64,000 bases of DNA, from contig NZ_JADFAJ010000003.1 of assembly GCF_015665295.1 (NCBI RefSeq), positions 124,001 to 188,000 on the forward strand, given 5' to 3'. The DNA comes from Maricaulis sp. (lineage in GTDB: Bacteria > Pseudomonadota > Alphaproteobacteria > Caulobacterales > Maricaulaceae). The notes under the pieces were generated by a model. That model saw only the letters and a list, made by a program, of their open reading frames with translations, was not told the DNA's origin and did no database searches. Both the position numbers and the translations under genes were made by a program. This document shows, piece by piece, positions 34,594 through 42,098 of the stretch. The number at the start of each line of letters is the position of its first letter. The stretch's first letter is position 1.

Positions 34594-36231
34594 ATGTACA
34601 AGTATGACAGCTATGATCACGCCATGGTGGCCGACCGGATCGCAGAGTTTCGCGACCAGGTCGCGCGCCGCCTCGATGGTCGCCTGACCGAGGACCAGTT
34701 CAAGCCGCTGCGCCTGATGAATGGCGTCTATCTGCAGCTGCACGCCTACATGCTGCGGGTGGCCATCCCCTACGGCACGCTGAACAGCGCCCAGATGCGG
34801 ACCCTGGCCGGGATCGCGCGCGATTATGACAAGGGCTATGGCCATTTCACCACGCGCCAGAACCTGCAGTATAACTGGCCGGCCCTGGTGGATATTCCCG
34901 ACATTCTCGACCGGCTTGCCGCCGTCGAAATGCACGCCATCCAGACCTCGGGCAATTGCATCCGCAATGTCACGGCCGACCCGTTTGCGGGCGCTGCGGC
35001 TGACGAGCTGGAAGATGGTCGCCCCTGGGCCGAGATCGTCCGGCAATGGTCGAGCTTCCACCCGGAATTCACCTTCCTGCCGCGCAAGTTCAAGATTGCC
35101 GTCAACGGGGCCAAGGCCGACCGCGCCGGCATCCGCGTGCATGATATCGGCCTGCAGATCGTCCGGAATGACGCCGGCGAGACAGGCTTTGAGGTCTGGG
35201 TCGGGGGCGGCCAGGGCCGTACGCCGCGCCTGGGCCAGCTGATCAAGCCCTTCCTGGCGCCGGAAGACCTCCTCTCCTACCTCACCGCCTGCCTGCGCGT
35301 GTACAATCAGCACGGCCGCCGCGACAATCTCTACAAGGCCCGGATCAAGATCCTGGTCGAGGCGCTGGGCGCCGAGGCGTATGGCCGCCAGGTCGCGGAC
35401 GAATGGGCCGTGATCCGCGAGGGTGAGCTGAAACTCCCCGCCGCCGAGATCGCCCGCATCCGCCGCTTCTTTGACCAGCCGAAACAGGCCGAGGCGACGC
35501 CGGTGCCGGTGACGCAGAACCGCGCCCTCGCCCGCTGGCTCGACCGCAATCGCCGCGACCATGCCGTTGACGGCCTGTCCTCGCTGGTCATCTCGCTGAA
35601 GCCGATCGGCGGCACCCCCGGAGACATCACCGACACGCAGATGGAGGCGGTCGCCGATCTCGCCGAGCGCTTCGGGTTCGACGAGATCCGCGCCACGCCG
35701 GACCAGAACCTGATCCTGCCGCATGTGCGCAATCGCGATCTGGAAGCAGTCTGGACCGGTCTCGTTGACGCCGGCCTCGCGACGGCCAATGCGGGCCTCG
35801 CGACCGATATCGTCGCCTGCCCGGGCCTGGACTACTGCAATCTCGCCAATGCCCGCTCCATCCCGATCGCCCAGGCGATCTCCACCCTGCTGGAAGAGAC
35901 GGGCCTGTCGGACAAGGCCGGCGATGTGACCATCAAGATTGATGGCTGCATCAATGCCTGCGGTCACCACCATGTCGCCCATATCGGCGTGCTGGGCGTC
36001 GACAAGCGTGGCGAGGAATTCTACCAGATCACCCTGGGCGGCGCCTTCGGCTCCGATGCCGCGATCGGCTCGATCATCGGCAAGGGCCTGGCCGGCGAGG
36101 ATGTCCCCGCCGCCATCGCCCGCCTGCTGGAAACCTATCTCGATATTCGCGCCGAAAACGAGCGCTTCATCGACACGCTGCGCCGTGTCGGTCCCGACGC
36201 CTTCAAGGAGGCCATCTATGCTGACGCTTGA
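34594..36231 (+). CDS. cysI: Ferredoxin-type nitrite/sulfite reductase (siroheme, 4Fe-4S)
   Basis: A 545-residue reductase taking sulfite to sulfide with six electrons, carrying coupled siroheme and a 4Fe-4S cluster. The cluster ligands lie in CPGLDYC and CINACGHH; TSGNCIRNVTADPFAG and GHFTTRQNLQYNW are the conserved siroheme-side motifs. In this gene set, with APS reductase and cysteine synthase alongside, sulfite is the expected substrate rather than nitrite. Electrons could come from the ferredoxin-NADP reductase at the operon end. Its last 14 bases overlap the cysH start. Confidence 0.94.
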   Translation: MYKYDSYDHAMVADRIAEFRDQVARRLDGRLTEDQFKPLRLMNGVYLQLHAYMLRVAIPYGTLNSAQMRTLAGIARDYDKGYGHFTTRQNLQYNWPALVDIPDILDRLAAVEMHAIQTSGNCIRNVTADPFAGAAADELEDGRPWAEIVRQWSSFHPEFTFLPRKFKIAVNGAKADRAGIRVHDIGLQIVRNDAGETGFEVWVGGGQGRTPRLGQLIKPFLAPEDLLSYLTACLRVYNQHGRRDNLYKARIKILVEALGAEAYGRQVADEWAVIREGELKLPAAEIARIRRFFDQPKQAEATPVPVTQNRALARWLDRNRRDHAVDGLSSLVISLKPIGGTPGDITDTQMEAVADLAERFGFDEIRATPDQNLILPHVRNRDLEAVWTGLVDAGLATANAGLATDIVACPGLDYCNLANARSIPIAQAISTLLEETGLSDKAGDVTIKIDGCINACGHHHVAHIGVLGVDKRGEEFYQITLGGAFGSDAAIGSIIGKGLAGEDVPAAIARLLETYLDIRAENERFIDTLRRVGPDAFKEAIYADA

Positions 36232-37351
36232 TCGCAGACCTGAAACCCGCAATGTCGCCGACGCCCAGCTGGCCGCCGGTGGCGGACGGATTGTCGAACT
36301 GCCCGGTGATGCCGACTGGCGCGAGGCGAAGGCCGAGATCGCCGGCGCCGTGCGCGTCGATATCCGCTTTGCCAGATTCAATGATGGCCGCGGCTTCACG
36401 CTGGCCGCCCAGCTGCGCGAGCGGGCCGGCTATACCGGCAAGTTGCGCGCGGTCGGTGATCTCATTCCCGACCAGGCCCAGCACCTGATCCGCGTCGGCT
36501 TTGACGATGCCGATCCGGACCGCAAGGGTCTGGAGGCCGACTGGGCCCGCGCCAGAACGCGCTTCACCCACGCCTACCAGCCGGGCCGCAACAATGTCAC
36601 ACCGCTCTTCCGCCATCGCCACAAGCGTCCGGAAGACGACCTCGTTGCGCTCAATGCCCGCTATCGCGAGATGAGCCCGCAAGACATCCTGCGCGATGCG
36701 ATCGAGCGGGAATGGGTCGGCAAGACCGCCATTCTCTCCTCCTTTGGCGCCGAGGCGGCTGTCGGCCTGCACATGATCGCCCAGATCGCGCCGGACACCC
36801 CGGTCATCTTTCTCGATACCGGCCGCCTCTTTGCCCAGACAGAACAATACCAGCGCCAGCTGACCGAACGCCTGGGCCTGACCCATATCCGCGTTCTCAC
36901 ACCGGACAGCGGGGAAGTCGCCGACGAGGACAGTGATGACCGTCTCTGGCGCCGCGATCCCGATGCCTGCTGCGCCCTGCGCAAGGTGCGTCCGCTGGAC
37001 GCGATCATCGGCGAGTACGATGCCCTGATCACCGGCCGCAAACGCTTCCACGGCGGTGGCCGCATGACCCTGCCCGTCGTCGAGCGCATCAATGGCCGCG
37101 TCCGGGTCAATCCGCTGGCCAATTGGGATGCCGCCGCCATCGAGGATTATTTCCGGCGCTTCGATTTGCCGCGACACCCGCTGAGCGATATGGGGTATGC
37201 CTCGATCGGGTGCTGGACCTGCACCGCGCCGGTCCAGGCCGATGGCGATATCCGCTCCGGTCGCTGGCTCGGACAGGCCAAGACCGAGTGCGGCATCCAC
37301 ACCCCGGCCCCAATCGCCGCCGAACAAGTTGCGGCTGAATTGGAAAACTGA
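36218..37351 (+). CDS. cysH: DUF934-CysH fusion: assimilatory adenylylsulfate reductase
   Basis: A 377-residue protein with two parts. Residues about 45-98 are a DUF934 domain (RFARFNDGRGFTLAAQLRER, LRAVGDLIPDQ), normally a separate gene between cysI and cysH. Residues about 140-365 are the reductase that turns adenylyl sulfate into sulfite and AMP. The tandem Cys251-Cys252 and the Cys332-x-x-Cys335 pair are the 4Fe-4S ligands that mark the APS rather than PAPS type; Cys358 in ECGIH is the catalytic thiol. The ATG at 36218 lies 7 bases after AAGGAGG, within the end of cysI. The open frame continues upstream in another frame of cysI but that part is not coding. Confidence 0.93.
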   Translation: MLTLDRRPETRNVADAQLAAGGGRIVELPGDADWREAKAEIAGAVRVDIRFARFNDGRGFTLAAQLRERAGYTGKLRAVGDLIPDQAQHLIRVGFDDADPDRKGLEADWARARTRFTHAYQPGRNNVTPLFRHRHKRPEDDLVALNARYREMSPQDILRDAIEREWVGKTAILSSFGAEAAVGLHMIAQIAPDTPVIFLDTGRLFAQTEQYQRQLTERLGLTHIRVLTPDSGEVADEDSDDRLWRRDPDACCALRKVRPLDAIIGEYDALITGRKRFHGGGRMTLPVVERINGRVRVNPLANWDAAAIEDYFRRFDLPRHPLSDMGYASIGCWTCTAPVQADGDIRSGRWLGQAKTECGIHTPAPIAAEQVAAELEN

Positions 37352-37367
37352 CGAAAGGACACGCCCC

Positions 37368-38390
37368 GTGTCTGCCCAACATGTGCTCGACCTGATCGGC
37401 CAGACGCCGCTGATCCGGCTCGATGGCCCGTCCGATGCGACCGGCTGCGAAATCCTCGGCAAGGCCGAATTCCTCAATCCGGGCGGTTCCGTGAAGGACC
37501 GCGCCGCGCTCAATATCGTGCGCGAGGCCGAAGCCGACGGCACGCTGAAGCCCGGCGGGACGATTGTCGAGGGCACGGCCGGCAATACCGGGATCGGGCT
37601 TGCCCTGGTCGGCGGCGCGCTGGGCTATGACGTCATCATCGTCATGCCGCGCACCCAGTCGGACGAGAAGAAGGCCGCGATCCGCTCCTTTGGCGCGCGC
37701 CTGATCGAGGTCGATGCCGCGCCCTTCTCCAGCCCCAACCATTTTGTCCATTATTCGCGCCGCCTGGCCGAGGAGCTCAATGAGAGCCAGCCGAAGGGGG
37801 CGATCTGGGCCAACCAGTTCGACAATCTCGCCAACAAGCGCGCCCATGCCCTCACCACCGGCCCGGAGATCTGGGAGCAGACCGGCGGGGCGATCGACGG
37901 CTTCATCTGCGCGGTCGGCTCGGGCGGCACGCTCGCCGGGGTCGCGCAGGCCCTGCGCGCGCGCAAGACCGATATCGCCATCGGTGCCGCCGATCCGGCC
38001 GGCGCGGCGCTGTTCAATTATTTCACCAAGGGCGAGCTCAAGGGCGAAGGCTCCTCGATCACCGAGGGCATCGGCGTCAATCGCATCACCGGCAATCTGG
38101 AAGGCCTGGAGGTCTCCCATATCTACCGCATCGAGGACGCCGAAATGCTGCCCATCCTGTTCGACCTGGTGAAGGGCGAAGGCCTCTCCCTGGGGGGATC
38201 GGCCGGGATCAATATCGCCGGCGCCATGCGGCTGGCGCGCGATCTGGGTCCGGGCAGGACCATCGTCACCATCCTGTGCGACAGCGGTGCCCGCTATGCC
38301 GGCAAACTCTTCAATCCGGATTTCCTGGCGTCGCGGGGCTTGCCTGTTCCGCCCTGGGCCGATACCGAAGCGCCGCGCGTGACGGCCTGA
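37368..38390 (+). CDS. cysK: Cysteine synthase A (O-acetylserine sulfhydrylase)
   Basis: A 340-residue PLP enzyme joining sulfide to O-acetylserine to give cysteine. It has IGQTPLIRL, the PLP-Lys motif NPGGSVKDRAA, the phosphate-binding GTAGNTGIGLALVGG and the C-terminal LCDSGARYAGKLFN. The start is GTG at 37368, 9 bases after AAGGA; no in-frame ATG fits the family N-terminus (SAQHVLDLIGQTP). It follows cysH by 16 bases in the operon. It is somewhat longer than the usual 310-320 residues but lacks a CBS domain, so cystathionine beta-synthase is not favoured. Confidence 0.93.
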   Translation: MSAQHVLDLIGQTPLIRLDGPSDATGCEILGKAEFLNPGGSVKDRAALNIVREAEADGTLKPGGTIVEGTAGNTGIGLALVGGALGYDVIIVMPRTQSDEKKAAIRSFGARLIEVDAAPFSSPNHFVHYSRRLAEELNESQPKGAIWANQFDNLANKRAHALTTGPEIWEQTGGAIDGFICAVGSGGTLAGVAQALRARKTDIAIGAADPAGAALFNYFTKGELKGEGSSITEGIGVNRITGNLEGLEVSHIYRIEDAEMLPILFDLVKGEGLSLGGSAGINIAGAMRLARDLGPGRTIVTILCDSGARYAGKLFNPDFLASRGLPVPPWADTEAPRVTA

Positions 38391-38432
38391 TCAGTCCAAC
38401 CAGCCAGACCTCACCGACAAACCGAGCACGAG

Positions 38433-39263
38433 ATGATGACGATGACCGCGACCGCGCCTGCCAAGAAGAATGCCGTGTCTGCCAAGCCGGGCCCCTATAC
38501 GGTCGAGACCGTGCTGTCGGTGACCCATTACACCGACCGGCTCTTCCATTTCCGCATCACGCGGCCGGACACATTCCGCTTCCGCTCGGGCGAGTTCATC
38601 ATGATCGGCCTGCCCAAGGAGGACGGGAAACCGCTCCTGCGCGCCTATTCGGTGGCCAGCCCCTTCTGGGACGAGGCGCTCGATTTCTACTCGATCAAGG
38701 TGCCCGACGGGCCGCTGACCTCGCGCCTCCAGCACATCCGGCAAGGCGATGAAGTCCTCCTGGGCCGCAAGCCGGTCGGCACGCTGGTGCTCGATGCCCT
38801 CAAGCCGGGCAAGCGTCTCTACATGATCTCCACCGGAACCGGCATCGCCCCCTTTGCCAGCCTGATCCGCGATCCGGAGACCTATGAGAAGTTCGACCAG
38901 GTCATCCTCACCCATACCTGCCGCGAAGCGGCCGAGCTGACCTATGGCAATGAGCTGGTCGAGGCGGTGAAGGATGACGAGCTGATCGGCGAGTTTGCGC
39001 GCGAAAAACTCGTCCATTTCACCTCGGTCACCCGCGAGGACGGCCCGGTGAAGGGCCGCGTCACCGACATGATCGAAAGCGGCGAACTCTTCGACCGCCT
39101 CGGCGTGCCGCCCCTGAATCCGGAAACTGATCGCGTGATGATCTGCGGCTCTGAAGGCCTGCTGAAAGACGTCAAGCAGATCTGCCTCGACCGCAATTTC
39201 GTCGAAGGCTCGAATGCGGCCCCGGCGGATTTCGTCGTCGAGAAGGCGTTTGTGGCGACCTAG
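38433..39263 (+). CDS. fpr: Ferredoxin-NADP(+) reductase
   Basis: A 276-residue FAD enzyme of the bacterial Fpr type moving electrons between NADPH and ferredoxin or flavodoxin. FAD contacts are in LRAYSVASPFW and SIKVPDGPLTSRL; the NADP domain has MISTGTGIAPFASLIRDPET and MICGSEGLLKDV. It ends with VEKAFVAT; Fpr enzymes often end with an aromatic residue or a short tail such as this. The ATG at 38433 is followed by a second ATG one codon on, and either can be used. As the last gene of the cys operon it plausibly feeds the sulfite reductase. Confidence 0.93.
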   Translation: MMTMTATAPAKKNAVSAKPGPYTVETVLSVTHYTDRLFHFRITRPDTFRFRSGEFIMIGLPKEDGKPLLRAYSVASPFWDEALDFYSIKVPDGPLTSRLQHIRQGDEVLLGRKPVGTLVLDALKPGKRLYMISTGTGIAPFASLIRDPETYEKFDQVILTHTCREAAELTYGNELVEAVKDDELIGEFAREKLVHFTSVTREDGPVKGRVTDMIESGELFDRLGVPPLNPETDRVMICGSEGLLKDVKQICLDRNFVEGSNAAPADFVVEKAFVAT

Positions 39264-39340
39264 GCAAGCGAAGCGGTCGGTGGCACCCGCCTGCATGAAT
39301 AGACAAACTTGATGGGCAAAATAAAAAGCGCTCGACTTGT

Positions 39341-39380
39341 GGCAGACAGAAACTCTGCCTAACCTCCCCGCAAAGGGGAG
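39341..39380 (+). promoter_or_regulatory. Two tandem hairpins before a start codon, the second covering the ribosome site
   Basis: GGCAGA (39341-39346) can pair with TCTGCC (39354-39359). Just after, CTCCCC (39364-39369) can pair with GGGGAG (39375-39380), which is the ribosome site of the gene starting at 39387. The layout suggests translation could depend on melting or a ligand. Confidence 0.4.
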
Positions 39381-39386
39381 ACATTC

Positions 39387-40085
39387 ATGATTTCACGAAT
39401 TACTGCGTCAGTCTTGGCGCTGGCCTTGTGCGGCACGCCCGCATCGGCGCTCGGAACGGCTTCGTCGGGCTCTGCTGCGACGCAGGCTCGCAGTTCGATT
39501 TTCATCTCCGGGGCTTGGTGGCGGTCATCCAATCAACAAGCGATACTTGACTGGGCGGGTTCGTTTTGGAGTGCTGGTGGGCTCACCATCTGGGATCCTG
39601 CACCCAGCCGCCAGGAAGTGTCCGGAGGCTACGTCCTTTACGAGGACTATTACGAACGCTTTAGCAATCTTAGCGTCTCGCTTTGCCGGTACTCAGACGG
39701 GATGATGGAGTACACTCTCCGGGGCATTTTCCATATCAGGAATCGCTCCGTTTTTTACAACAACGCAGGGCGTCGCGGTGGCGGGAATTTCTATAACCGG
39801 GACAGCCTCGACCCGGTGGAGTTCCAGATACGAATCCCGATCTCCCTGACGCTTGAAGGCGACGCCGTGACGCATCGCCTCAACTCGGATGTTGTCGTTA
39901 TCGGCAACTTCAATCGTCGTCGGAAGGAAATTTTGGAGCAGGACATCGAGCGGTTCGTCCGGCAACAAGGCCCACTGGTCATCCGGCCGGCGACATCCGA
40001 CGGGCAACGCGCAGCCCGCTTGAACCCGACCGATTTCATAGATGGCTGGGCGACGGGGAGACAGGGGGCGGGGAGCGGCTGCTAG
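39387..40085 (+). CDS. Exported protein of unknown function, atypical composition
   Basis: A 232-residue protein with a signal peptide (MISRITASVLALALCGTPASA). The mature part is rich in aromatic residues, Arg and Asn (FISGAWWRSSNQQAILDWAG, YVLYEDYYERFSNL, RNRSVFYNNAGRRGGGNFYN). A single Cys (LCRYSDG) and the final Cys could form a disulfide. No family recognised. Codon use is visibly less GC-biased than that of its neighbours (many T- and A-ending codons), and it borders a repeat-rich desert, so recent acquisition is possible. GGGGAG 6 bases before the ATG is held in a potential hairpin. Confidence 0.65.
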   Translation: MISRITASVLALALCGTPASALGTASSGSAATQARSSIFISGAWWRSSNQQAILDWAGSFWSAGGLTIWDPAPSRQEVSGGYVLYEDYYERFSNLSVSLCRYSDGMMEYTLRGIFHIRNRSVFYNNAGRRGGGNFYNRDSLDPVEFQIRIPISLTLEGDAVTHRLNSDVVVIGNFNRRRKEILEQDIERFVRQQGPLVIRPATSDGQRAARLNPTDFIDGWATGRQGAGSGC

Positions 40086-40425
40086 ATGCGCGGCGCCCAT
40101 GCGAGCTGCGGGGCGAAAGTCCAAGACCTATCTGGTGGCCGAGAGCCAGGTACCCACCTTGGGTTCAGCCTTCGCCGGACGTCCAGCGGGGATGACGAGT
40201 GTGGCAGGAATGCTGGCACTTCCTTTCCTCCCCACATCGTGGGGAGGGGGATCAGCGCGAAGCGATGAGACGGTGGGATGACGCCGCAGGCGGCATTGGA
40301 CCTCCTCGCGTGTGGTCCGCCCTCGCTCCGCTCGGACCCCATCGACCCGAGGCTTCGCCGCGGGCCACTTCCCCACTCTGTGGAGGAGAAAAAACGCGCT
40401 TGTCCCACACTGTACGCGCCTTTCC

Positions 40426-40525
40426 TTCTCCCTTGGGAGAAGGTGGCCGGAGGCCGGATGAGGGGGATTCCTCCTGCTGGCACCGGGATTTACCCCTCAC
40501 CCTGGCCCTCTCCCAAGGGAGAGGG
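40426..40525. repeat. Inverted repeat pair of the 'CTCCCTTGGGAGAAGG' type
   Basis: CTCCCTTGGGAG (40428-40439) followed by AAGGTGGCCGGAGGCCGGA and TGAGGGG, then, 30 bases on, CCCCTCACCCTGGCCCTCTCC and CAAGGGAGAGGG in inverse order (to 40524). Such short mosaic repeats are widespread between genes in alphaproteobacteria. Confidence 0.75.
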
Positions 40526-40781
40526 AATGCGGTTGCGACAGGAAAATCTGCCAAACTTATCCGCCCCCCTCCAACGCCGGGCGATAATGGCTTCGGTTTT
40601 CGGGACGGGAGGCACGAGCTCAGTCACTTGTGCCCGGAAGCGAGCGGAGCCTGTCCGCGTCTCGGGGATGACAGCCCGAAGCTCCGGCAGGGCCTGCGAA
40701 CCGGTCCCGGGGCACTAAACGACCGACCCCATGTACCGGCCGCATTGGAAACGGGGTGGAGACAGCCCGGGAAAACTCCGC

Positions 40782-40851
40782 GAGCGGGATGCCAGGACAC
40801 CTGGACAACACAATCTCATCGGACACATCGGTGTCCCCCGGCATCCCGCTC
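40782..40851. repeat. 70-bp palindromic element with perfect 12-bp arms
   Basis: GAGCGGGATGCC (40782-40793) and GGCATCCCGCTC (40840-40851) are exact inverse complements, and the next bases (AGGACACC against GGTGTCCC) extend the stem with a mismatch. It lies 70 bases before the methionine operon promoter. No T tract follows, so a terminator is not favoured; it looks like an intergenic repeat unit. Confidence 0.7.
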
Positions 40852-40920
40852 CCTCCCTCCGGCGCTTCGGCGTGCGGAGCCAAAGGCGTGGGTCTGTGGC
40901 CGTTCCGGCGAACACGCCGC

Positions 40921-40948
40921 TTGACACATATAAACATATCTTTATACG
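40921..40948 (+). promoter_or_regulatory. Promoter of the methionine operon with an overlapping 22-bp palindrome
   Basis: TTGACA (40921-40926), a 16-base spacer and TATACG (40943-40948) form a good promoter whose transcript would start close to the riboswitch. Positions 40927-40948 are a near-perfect palindrome: TATAAA (40929-40934) and TTTATA (40941-40946) around a central ATAT, with only the flanking C/G positions and one outer base breaking symmetry. This position suits a repressor. The form fits my memory of operators of ArsR-family methionine-cycle regulators such as SahR; that identity is an inference. Confidence 0.65.
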
Positions 40949-40953
40949 TGAAG

Positions 40954-41006
40954 TCGCGCCGATTTGATGTCTAGCTTGCGGGCGCGGAACAAGTGCGGCT
41001 AAAGCG
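40954..41006 (+). promoter_or_regulatory. SAM-II riboswitch
   Basis: The leader of hom-metX matches the SAM-II (metA) aptamer. P1 is CGCGCC (40955-40960) with GGCGCG (40981-40986). The conserved GATTT follows P1 (40961-40965). The loop segment GCTTG (40974-40978) can pair with CAAGT (40990-40994) to form the pseudoknot. The conserved GCTAAAG follows at 40998-41004. Together these are the diagnostic parts of the class. High S-adenosylmethionine would be expected to shut off the operon. The start codon is 100 bases downstream, farther than when the aptamer directly hides the ribosome site; a CGAGGC/GCCTCG stem lies in between. Confidence 0.92.
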
Positions 41007-41105
41007 GATCGGACGAGGCAGCGGCAATCGCCACACATCCCTTTCGCCTCGGCAGTATCCCGCAATCGGCGTGCCGCGCCTTCCGCCCAGACGGAATGTG
41101 TCGCG

Positions 41106-42098
41106 ATGTCCCTGGTTGCAGCGCTTGATTACCCTCTCCACACGCTTCCTGCCGCGGCCCTGGCGCCGCGCCTGCGCGTTGTCCTGCTCGGTTGCGGCAC
41201 GGTGAATGCCGGCGTGCTGGCCGGGCTGGATGCGATGGCAAGCCGGATCGAGATCGCCTCCATCGTTACCCGCAAGCCGCGACGCAAGGGTGATGACCGC
41301 TTTGCCTGGCTGACCGATATCACCGCCGCTTTCGATACCGGTCCGGACCTTGTCATCGACGGCCTGCCCGATTGCGCGGCGGCCGAGAAAGCCCTCGCCC
41401 TGGCGGTTGAACGCGGCATCCATGTCATCTCGGCCAACAAGGCCGTCATCGCCCGTCGTCCGGACCTCGAGGCCCGCGCCCGCCGGGCCGGGACGGGTTT
41501 TGCCTATTCGGCGGCGGTTGGCGGCGGCGTTCCGGTGCTGGAAACCGTGGCCCGGCTGAAAGCCGCGGGCGAGACGATCACCCATGTTCGCGGCGTACTC
41601 AATGGCACCTCCAATTTCGTGCTCGGCCTGCTGGAAAAAGGGATCGGGTTTGACGAGGCGGTCACCGCAGCCCAGGCCGCCGGCTTTGCCGAGGAAGACC
41701 CCGGCGCCGATCTCGACGGGCTGGATGCCGCCGCCAAGCTGGCGCTGATCGCCCGCGCCGCCTTCGACATCGCCCCCGACGCCCATGCCATTCCGGCCGA
41801 CAGCCTGTTCGATATCTCGACCGGCCAGATCCTCGGCGCCCGCGAGAACGGGCTGCGCTATCGCCAGGTCGCCGAGCTGGCCAGCGGCGCGGACGGGGTG
41901 CGCGCCAGCGTCCGCCTCATCGCCCTGCCTGAAGACCATGCCCTCGCACGGGTGGAAAACGAGGAGAACGCCATCGAGATCCGCTGCGCCAGCGGCACCT
42001 CGGTCGTGCTCAACGGCAAGGGCGCCGGCCAGACCCCGACGGCCGGGTCGGTCCTGTCGGACGTTCGCGCCCTGCTCGCCGGGATCAAGGCAGGATGA
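41106..42098 (+). CDS. hom: Homoserine dehydrogenase, short form without ACT domain
   Basis: Reduces aspartate semialdehyde to homoserine for methionine synthesis; cytoplasmic. The 330-residue protein has the NAD(P) motif LLGCGTVNAGVLAGL, HVISANKAVIA, the catalytic region SAAVGGGVPVLETV, GVLNGTSNFVLGLL and the signature EEDPGADLDGLDAAAKLAL split around the key Lys. It stops where the C-terminal regulatory ACT domain (about 100 residues) would start, so threonine feedback is probably absent and control falls to the promoter and riboswitch. A conventional hom gene is probably elsewhere in the genome. The ATG at 41106 has only a weak GGA upstream. Its stop overlaps metX by ATGA. Confidence 0.92.
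   Translation: MSLVAALDYPLHTLPAAALAPRLRVVLLGCGTVNAGVLAGLDAMASRIEIASIVTRKPRRKGDDRFAWLTDITAAFDTGPDLVIDGLPDCAAAEKALALAVERGIHVISANKAVIARRPDLEARARRAGTGFAYSAAVGGGVPVLETVARLKAAGETITHVRGVLNGTSNFVLGLLEKGIGFDEAVTAAQAAGFAEEDPGADLDGLDAAAKLALIARAAFDIAPDAHAIPADSLFDISTGQILGARENGLRYRQVAELASGADGVRASVRLIALPEDHALARVENEENAIEIRCASGTSVVLNGKGAGQTPTAGSVLSDVRALLAGIKAG

Larger units (their letters stand above)
40086..40920. repeat. Repeat-rich gene desert
   Basis: About 830 bases made of several palindromic pieces and no convincing gene. From left to right: a degenerate piece related to the 'CGGGATGAC' repeats (about 40110-40200, ending CGGGGATGACG), a stem CCTCCCCACATCGTGGGGAGG near 40229-40249 with a related CTTCCCCACTCTGTGGAGGAG near 40368-40388, an inverted pair at 40426-40525, and a 70-bp palindrome at 40782-40851. 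The 241-residue open frame crossing it (40199-40924) encodes repeat-type peptide (PSPLGEGGRRPDEG) and is rejected. Confidence 0.8.

Noticed and set aside
35939-36217. Upstream part of the long frame leading into cysH
   Set aside because: It lies within cysI in a different frame, with Ser/Arg/Pro-rich shadow sequence; the ATG at 36218 has AAGGAGG at the right distance.
34063-36399. 778-codon open frame antisense to cysI
   Set aside because: The + strand carries clear CysG, DUF2849 and CysI proteins; the antisense product shows no domain and has no ribosome site.
40199-40924. 241-codon open frame in the repeat desert
   Set aside because: Its peptide is translated repeat (LSSPHRGEG, PSPLGEGGRRPDEG) and it crosses several palindromes and the promoter; no start signals.
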